Source: Planktothrix tepida PCC 9214
GTDB taxonomy: Bacteria; Cyanobacteriota; Cyanobacteriia; Cyanobacteriales; Microcoleaceae
Length of the DNA stretch: 36,845 bases
NCBI RefSeq assembly: GCF_900009145.1
Contig: NZ_LN889815.1
Span: 63,566-100,410 of the forward strand
Reading direction: 5' to 3'
Of this stretch, positions 34,126 to 36,845 are shown piece after piece; the first letter of the stretch is position 1, and the number at the start of each line of letters is the position of its first letter. Below the pieces are notes generated by a model, which was given only the letters and a program-made list of their open reading frames with translations, ran no database searches and had not been told where the DNA came from. The position numbers were made by a program, and so were the translations under genes.

Positions 34126-34156
34126 GGGCGACTTCTTGAATTCGTGAAGTCTACCC
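34126..34156. terminator. Hairpin between convergent genes
   Basis: GGG-C-GACTTC (34126-34135) pairs with GAAGTC-TA-CCC (34146-34156), with a ten-base loop containing GAATTC. It sits between the end of the STAND gene (34028) and the end of the minus-strand small gene (34188), so it may serve as a terminator for either. An A-rich stretch on its left gives a T-run in the minus-strand RNA (34107-34125), which fits termination of the small gene best. Confidence 0.45.
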
Positions 34157-34187
34157 AAAGCGTATAAGAACTTAAAAATTAACAATA

Positions 34188-34400
34188 TTAAGGGGTAGGA
34201 ACTGTGTCACAATCATCATCATTTTCCCCGGATAAAACATTAAAAATTGGCTCTGAACGAGTGGGTTCTGGGTCAGATTCAATCAGCTTAGTGGTGCATT
34301 TTTTTGATGTGATTTCACTTGATTTAGGGCTTGATTCAAGTTGAGCGAAGATGGGATTGAAAAGCAATGCAGCGACGAAGAGTGTTAAAGCAGTTTTCAT
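34188..34400 (-). CDS. Small secreted protein, 70 residues
   Basis: The start at 34400 is chosen because GGAGG lies eight bases upstream and the residues that follow form a clear signal peptide (MKTALTLFVAALLF, cut near IFAQ). An in-frame ATG five codons upstream lies before the ribosome-binding site and is less likely. The mature part is about 50 residues, acidic and hydrophilic, with two cysteines (KKCTTK and DDDCDT) that could form a disulfide. I do not recognise it. It lies between two plus-strand genes in the opposite direction and has its own hairpin downstream. Confidence 0.65.
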   Translation of the reverse strand: MKTALTLFVAALLFNPIFAQLESSPKSSEITSKKCTTKLIESDPEPTRSEPIFNVLSGENDDDCDTVPTP

Positions 34401-34558
34401 TGACAGTTCCTCCAAGTTGTGGATAAGTTTTTTGTTTGTTCTGCTTTTTCTTCGTCAACAACTCAAAACTTTATGCAAACTGGAGGAATCTAAAAAAAGG
34501 GTAAAAATTTAAAACCATTAGATCTACAGTAATCTGTGTAGATTGGTGAAAAATCCTA

Positions 34559-34617
34559 TAGGGGTGATGTCCCTCCCAACCCAGATTCCTAGAGGGTTTG
34601 GAAGGACACCACCCCTA
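34559..34617. repeat. Long imperfect inverted repeat, dispersed-element type
   Basis: TAGGGGTGATGTCCCTCC at 34559-34576 and its near mirror GGAAGGACACCACCCCTA (34600-34617) form a stem of about 23 base pairs with three to four mismatches and a short loop. Hairpin elements starting TAGGGG and ending CCCCTA are frequent dispersed repeats in cyanobacterial genomes. It lies in the 406-base gap between the small secreted protein and the TPR gene. The rest of that gap holds only the promoter of the TPR gene, which I cannot place exactly. Confidence 0.6.
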
Positions 34618-34780
34618 CAATAAAATATGACCATCAATTTAGAATTGTTATATCGGGAGAAATGTTGAATTTTATGCGTTTGGAAGTGTAAATTTTGTTA
34701 AACTCTCAACAGCTTCAGCAAGAAGCGTTCAGCACCCAAGTGAAGCCAGATCCCTTAATCATCAAAGCAATAGAGTTCTA

Positions 34781-34810
34781 ATGAGTGACTTTGAGGAGAC
34801 TAACCGATGA
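34781..34810 (+). promoter_or_regulatory. Possible nine-codon leader overlapping the TPR gene start, with ribosome-binding site
   Basis: The sequence ATG...TGA from 34781 encodes MSDFEETNR, and its TGA (34808-34810) overlaps the ATG of the TPR gene (34807) as ATGA. The GAGGAG at 34793-34798, eight bases ahead of 34807, is a good ribosome-binding site for the TPR protein and lies within the leader. The overlap would allow translational coupling, but the leader has no strong ribosome-binding site of its own. Confidence 0.35.
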
Positions 34811-36845
34811 AATTATTGCAACTCAGTTCTATCGCCGTTGTGTCATTTTTCTTAACCTTTTTCAACGACATTCAAGCTTTGTTTTCTCTCAACTCCCTTT
34901 CAGAAAATCCTAAATCCTTAATTCATGTCTCCCCTGTATTGGCTCAAACTGCAACAGATAAAAAAGCAGAAGCTGAACGAGTGTTTAAGCAAGCTATTGA
35001 ACAGTTTAATAATCGTCGATTTCAAGCAGCTATTCAATTTTGGGAACAATCGCTGAAGCTGTATCAAGAAATTGGTGATCGCAACGGTGTAGCGAGTTCC
35101 CTTAATAATTTGGGAAATGCTTATTGGAGTCTAGGACAATATCAAAAAGTCATCGAGTTTAATCAGCAGTCTCTTTCAATTCAACAAGAAATTGGCGATC
35201 GCAAGGGTGTCGCTATTTCCCTCAATAATCTAGGAAATGCTTATTGGAGTCTGGGAGAATATCAAAAAGCGATAGAGTTCTATCAGCAATCTCTTTCTAT
35301 TTTTCAAGAAATAGGTGATCACAACGGTATAGCGAGTTCCCTGACCAATCTAGGAATTGCTTATTTGAGTCTGGGACAATATCAAAAAGCGATAGAGTTT
35401 TATCAACAGTCTCTTTCAATTCAACAAGAAATTGGCGATCGCAATGGTGTTGCGAGTTCTCTCATGGGTCTAGGAAATGCTTATTTGAGTCTGAGAGAAT
35501 ATCAAAAAGCGATAGAGTTTTATCAACAGTCTCTTTCAATTCAACAAGAAATTGGTGATCGCAATGGTGTAGCGAATTCCATCAATAATTTGGGAAATGC
35601 TTATTTAAGTCTGAGAGAATATCAAAAAGCGATAGAGTTTTATCAACAGTCTCTTTCAATTCAACAAGAAATAGGTGATCGCAACGGTGTAACAAAATCC
35701 CTCAATAATCTAGGAAGTGCTTATTGGAGTCTAGGACAATATCAAAAAGCGATAGAGTTTTATCAACAGTCTCTTTCAATTCAACAAGAAATTGGTGATC
35801 GCAATGGTGTTGCGAGTTCTCTCATGGGTCTAGGAAATGCTTATGAGAGCCTGGGAGAATACCAAAAAGCGATAGAGTTCTATCAGCAGTCTGTTTCCAT
35901 TTTTCAAGAAATAGGTGATCGTAATGGTGTCGCAAAATCCCTCAATAATCTGGGAAATGCTTATGAGAGCCTGGGAGAATACCAAAAAGCGATAGAGTTC
36001 TATCAGCAGTCTGTTTCTATTTTTCAAGAAATAGGTGATCGCAATGGTGTAGCGGGTTCTTTCAATAATCTGGGAAATACTTATAACCGTCTGGGAGAAT
36101 ATCAAAAAGCGATAGAGTTCTTTCAGCAGTCTCTTTCTATTTTTCAAGAAATAGGTGATCGCAATGGTGTAGCAGGTTCTTTCATGGGTCTAGGAAATGC
36201 TTATGAGAGTCTGGGAGAATACCAAAAAGCGATAGAGTTCTATCAGCAGTCTGTTTCTATTTTTCAAGAAATAGGTGATCGCAATGGTGTAGCAGGTTCC
36301 CTCAATCGTTTGGGAATTGCTTATGAGAGTTTGGGAGAATATCAAAAAGCGATAGAGTTTTATCAGCAGTCTGTTTCTATTTTTCAAGAAATAGGCGATC
36401 GCAATGGTGTAGCAGATTCCCTCAATAATCTGGGAAATAATTATAACCGTCTGGGAGAATATCAAAAAGCGATAGACTTCTATCAGCAGTCTCTTTCTAT
36501 TTTTCAAGAAATTGGCGATCGCAATGGTGTAGCGGGTTCTTTCAATAATCTGGGAAATACTTATAACCGTCTGGGAGAATATCAAAAAGCGATAGACTTC
36601 TATCAGCAGTCTCTTTCTATTTTTCAAGAAATAGGTGATCGTAACGGTGTAGCGAGTTCCTTGGGTAATCTAGGAAATGCTTATTGGAGTCAAGGACAAT
36701 ATCAAAAAGCGATAGAGTTCTTTCAGCAGTCTCTTTCTATTTTTCAAGAAATAGGCAATCGCAACGGTGTAGCGAATTCCCTTAATAATCTGGGACTTGC
36801 TTATAGGAGTTTGGGACAATATCAAAAAACGATAGAGTTCAATCA
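34807..36845 (+). CDS. Secreted TPR-repeat protein (partial, runs off the window)
   Basis: The frame from ATG 34807 stays open for 679 codons to the window end. Residues 1-55 contain a hydrophobic N-terminal signal (SIAVVSFFLTFFN) and a likely cleavage site near VLAQT. From residue about 59 there is one divergent TPR, then at least 14.5 almost identical 40-residue units of the form NNLGNAYWSLGQYQKAI, EFYQQSLSI, QEIGDRNGVASS. This is the Kinesin-light-chain-like/TPR_12 type. Proteins of this layout in cyanobacteria often end in a CHAT protease domain; the end is outside the window, so this is only an expectation. The expected role is protein docking in the periplasm or outside the cell. GAGGAG eight bases upstream fixes the start. 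Confidence 0.9.
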   Translation, partial: MKLLQLSSIAVVSFFLTFFNDIQALFSLNSLSENPKSLIHVSPVLAQTATDKKAEAERVFKQAIEQFNNRRFQAAIQFWEQSLKLYQEIGDRNGVASSLNNLGNAYWSLGQYQKVIEFNQQSLSIQQEIGDRKGVAISLNNLGNAYWSLGEYQKAIEFYQQSLSIFQEIGDHNGIASSLTNLGIAYLSLGQYQKAIEFYQQSLSIQQEIGDRNGVASSLMGLGNAYLSLREYQKAIEFYQQSLSIQQEIGDRNGVANSINNLGNAYLSLREYQKAIEFYQQSLSIQQEIGDRNGVTKSLNNLGSAYWSLGQYQKAIEFYQQSLSIQQEIGDRNGVASSLMGLGNAYESLGEYQKAIEFYQQSVSIFQEIGDRNGVAKSLNNLGNAYESLGEYQKAIEFYQQSVSIFQEIGDRNGVAGSFNNLGNTYNRLGEYQKAIEFFQQSLSIFQEIGDRNGVAGSFMGLGNAYESLGEYQKAIEFYQQSVSIFQEIGDRNGVAGSLNRLGIAYESLGEYQKAIEFYQQSVSIFQEIGDRNGVADSLNNLGNNYNRLGEYQKAIDFYQQSLSIFQEIGDRNGVAGSFNNLGNTYNRLGEYQKAIDFYQQSLSIFQEIGDRNGVASSLGNLGNAYWSQGQYQKAIEFFQQSLSIFQEIGNRNGVANSLNNLGLAYRSLGQYQKTIEFN
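34981..36845 (+). repeat. Tandem 120-base coding repeat array
   Basis: After one divergent unit (34981-35100), an exact 120-base period runs from 35101 to the window end, giving 14.5 copies. Units differ at few positions. The block form changes along the array: CAACAAGAA (QQE) dominates up to about 35790 and TTTTCAAGAA (FQE) after about 35880. Variants ATGGGTCTAGG recur at 35464, 35824 and 36184, 360 bases apart, so three-unit blocks have been copied. Four copies carry a HIP1 octamer (GCGATCGC) in the GDR codons. Confidence 0.95.

Noticed and set aside
34559-34617. Intrinsic terminator for the TPR-side gene
   Set aside because: There is no T-tract on either side and the stem is long with TAGGGG/CCCCTA ends. 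A dispersed repeat is the better reading.
35830-36627. Two repetitive minus-strand open frames inside the TPR array
   Set aside because: They are antisense reflections of the 120-base repeat, which lacks stops in that frame. The plus-strand frame has signal peptide, ribosome-binding site and TPR motifs.
35101-36845. CRISPR-like array because of regular repeats
   Set aside because: The period is 120 bases with no distinct spacers, and it is an open coding frame for TPR units.

Overview
The window looks like a cyanobacterial chromosome segment, most likely from a filamentous form. Several GCGATCGC (HIP1) octamers are scattered through genes. There are two exosortase-sorted PEP-CTERM proteins, kinases with the cyanobacterial-style insert after the catalytic lysine, a secreted TPR protein and a CHAT protease fragment. 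No rRNA, tRNA or CRISPR array was seen. The sequence starts almost exactly at a transposon terminal repeat and ends inside a nearly identical tandem repeat, so both edges may be contig breaks.

Region 1 (1-5.95 kb) is mobile-element debris. A complete 4.7-kb Tn3-family transposon is bounded by long inverted repeats at 1-51 and 4680-4732. It carries the transposase TnpA, an HTH/zinc-ribbon regulator and a divergent tyrosine recombinase (TnpI-like). It sits inside a second, unrelated Tn3 transposase gene, whose C-terminal part continues at 4733-5376. That older remnant in turn abuts a decapitated CHAT protease domain (5433-5936).

Region 2 (6.27-27.82 kb) is the main interest. Seventeen genes lie on the minus strand, mostly less than 60 bases apart and sometimes overlapping. 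In transcription order they are: a disordered protein; a membrane-anchored VirD4/FtsK-like ATPase; three small P-loop GTPase-like proteins; a large membrane protein resembling GTPase-associated proteins; a membrane FHA-like protein overlapping a vWA protein; two lipoproteins and a serine hydrolase of beta-lactamase fold that share a small beta-sandwich domain; a fused vWA/membrane/FHA-like protein; an unrecognised protein; a soluble vWA protein with a threonine-rich tail; a zinc-ribbon/FHA protein; a pseudokinase-PP2C phosphatase; a kinase-FHA protein; and a zinc-ribbon kinase-TPR protein. My inference is one envelope-associated signalling system: kinases write, PP2C erases and FHA domains read threonine phosphorylation, while vWA proteins scaffold and the GTPases plus ATPase form an NTP-driven module. 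It resembles in spirit the TerY-P (vWA + PP2C + kinase) triads and the GTPase-centred conflict systems described by comparative genomics. I do not know this exact combination as a characterised system.

Region 3 (28.0-36.8 kb) holds separate genes: an RTX/CAP-domain secreted protein, small conserved proteins, two PEP-CTERM surface proteins, a STAND-type HTH/NTPase/TPR regulator on the plus strand, a small secreted peptide, a hairpin repeat, and the start of a secreted TPR protein with at least 14 near-identical 120-base repeats running off the window.
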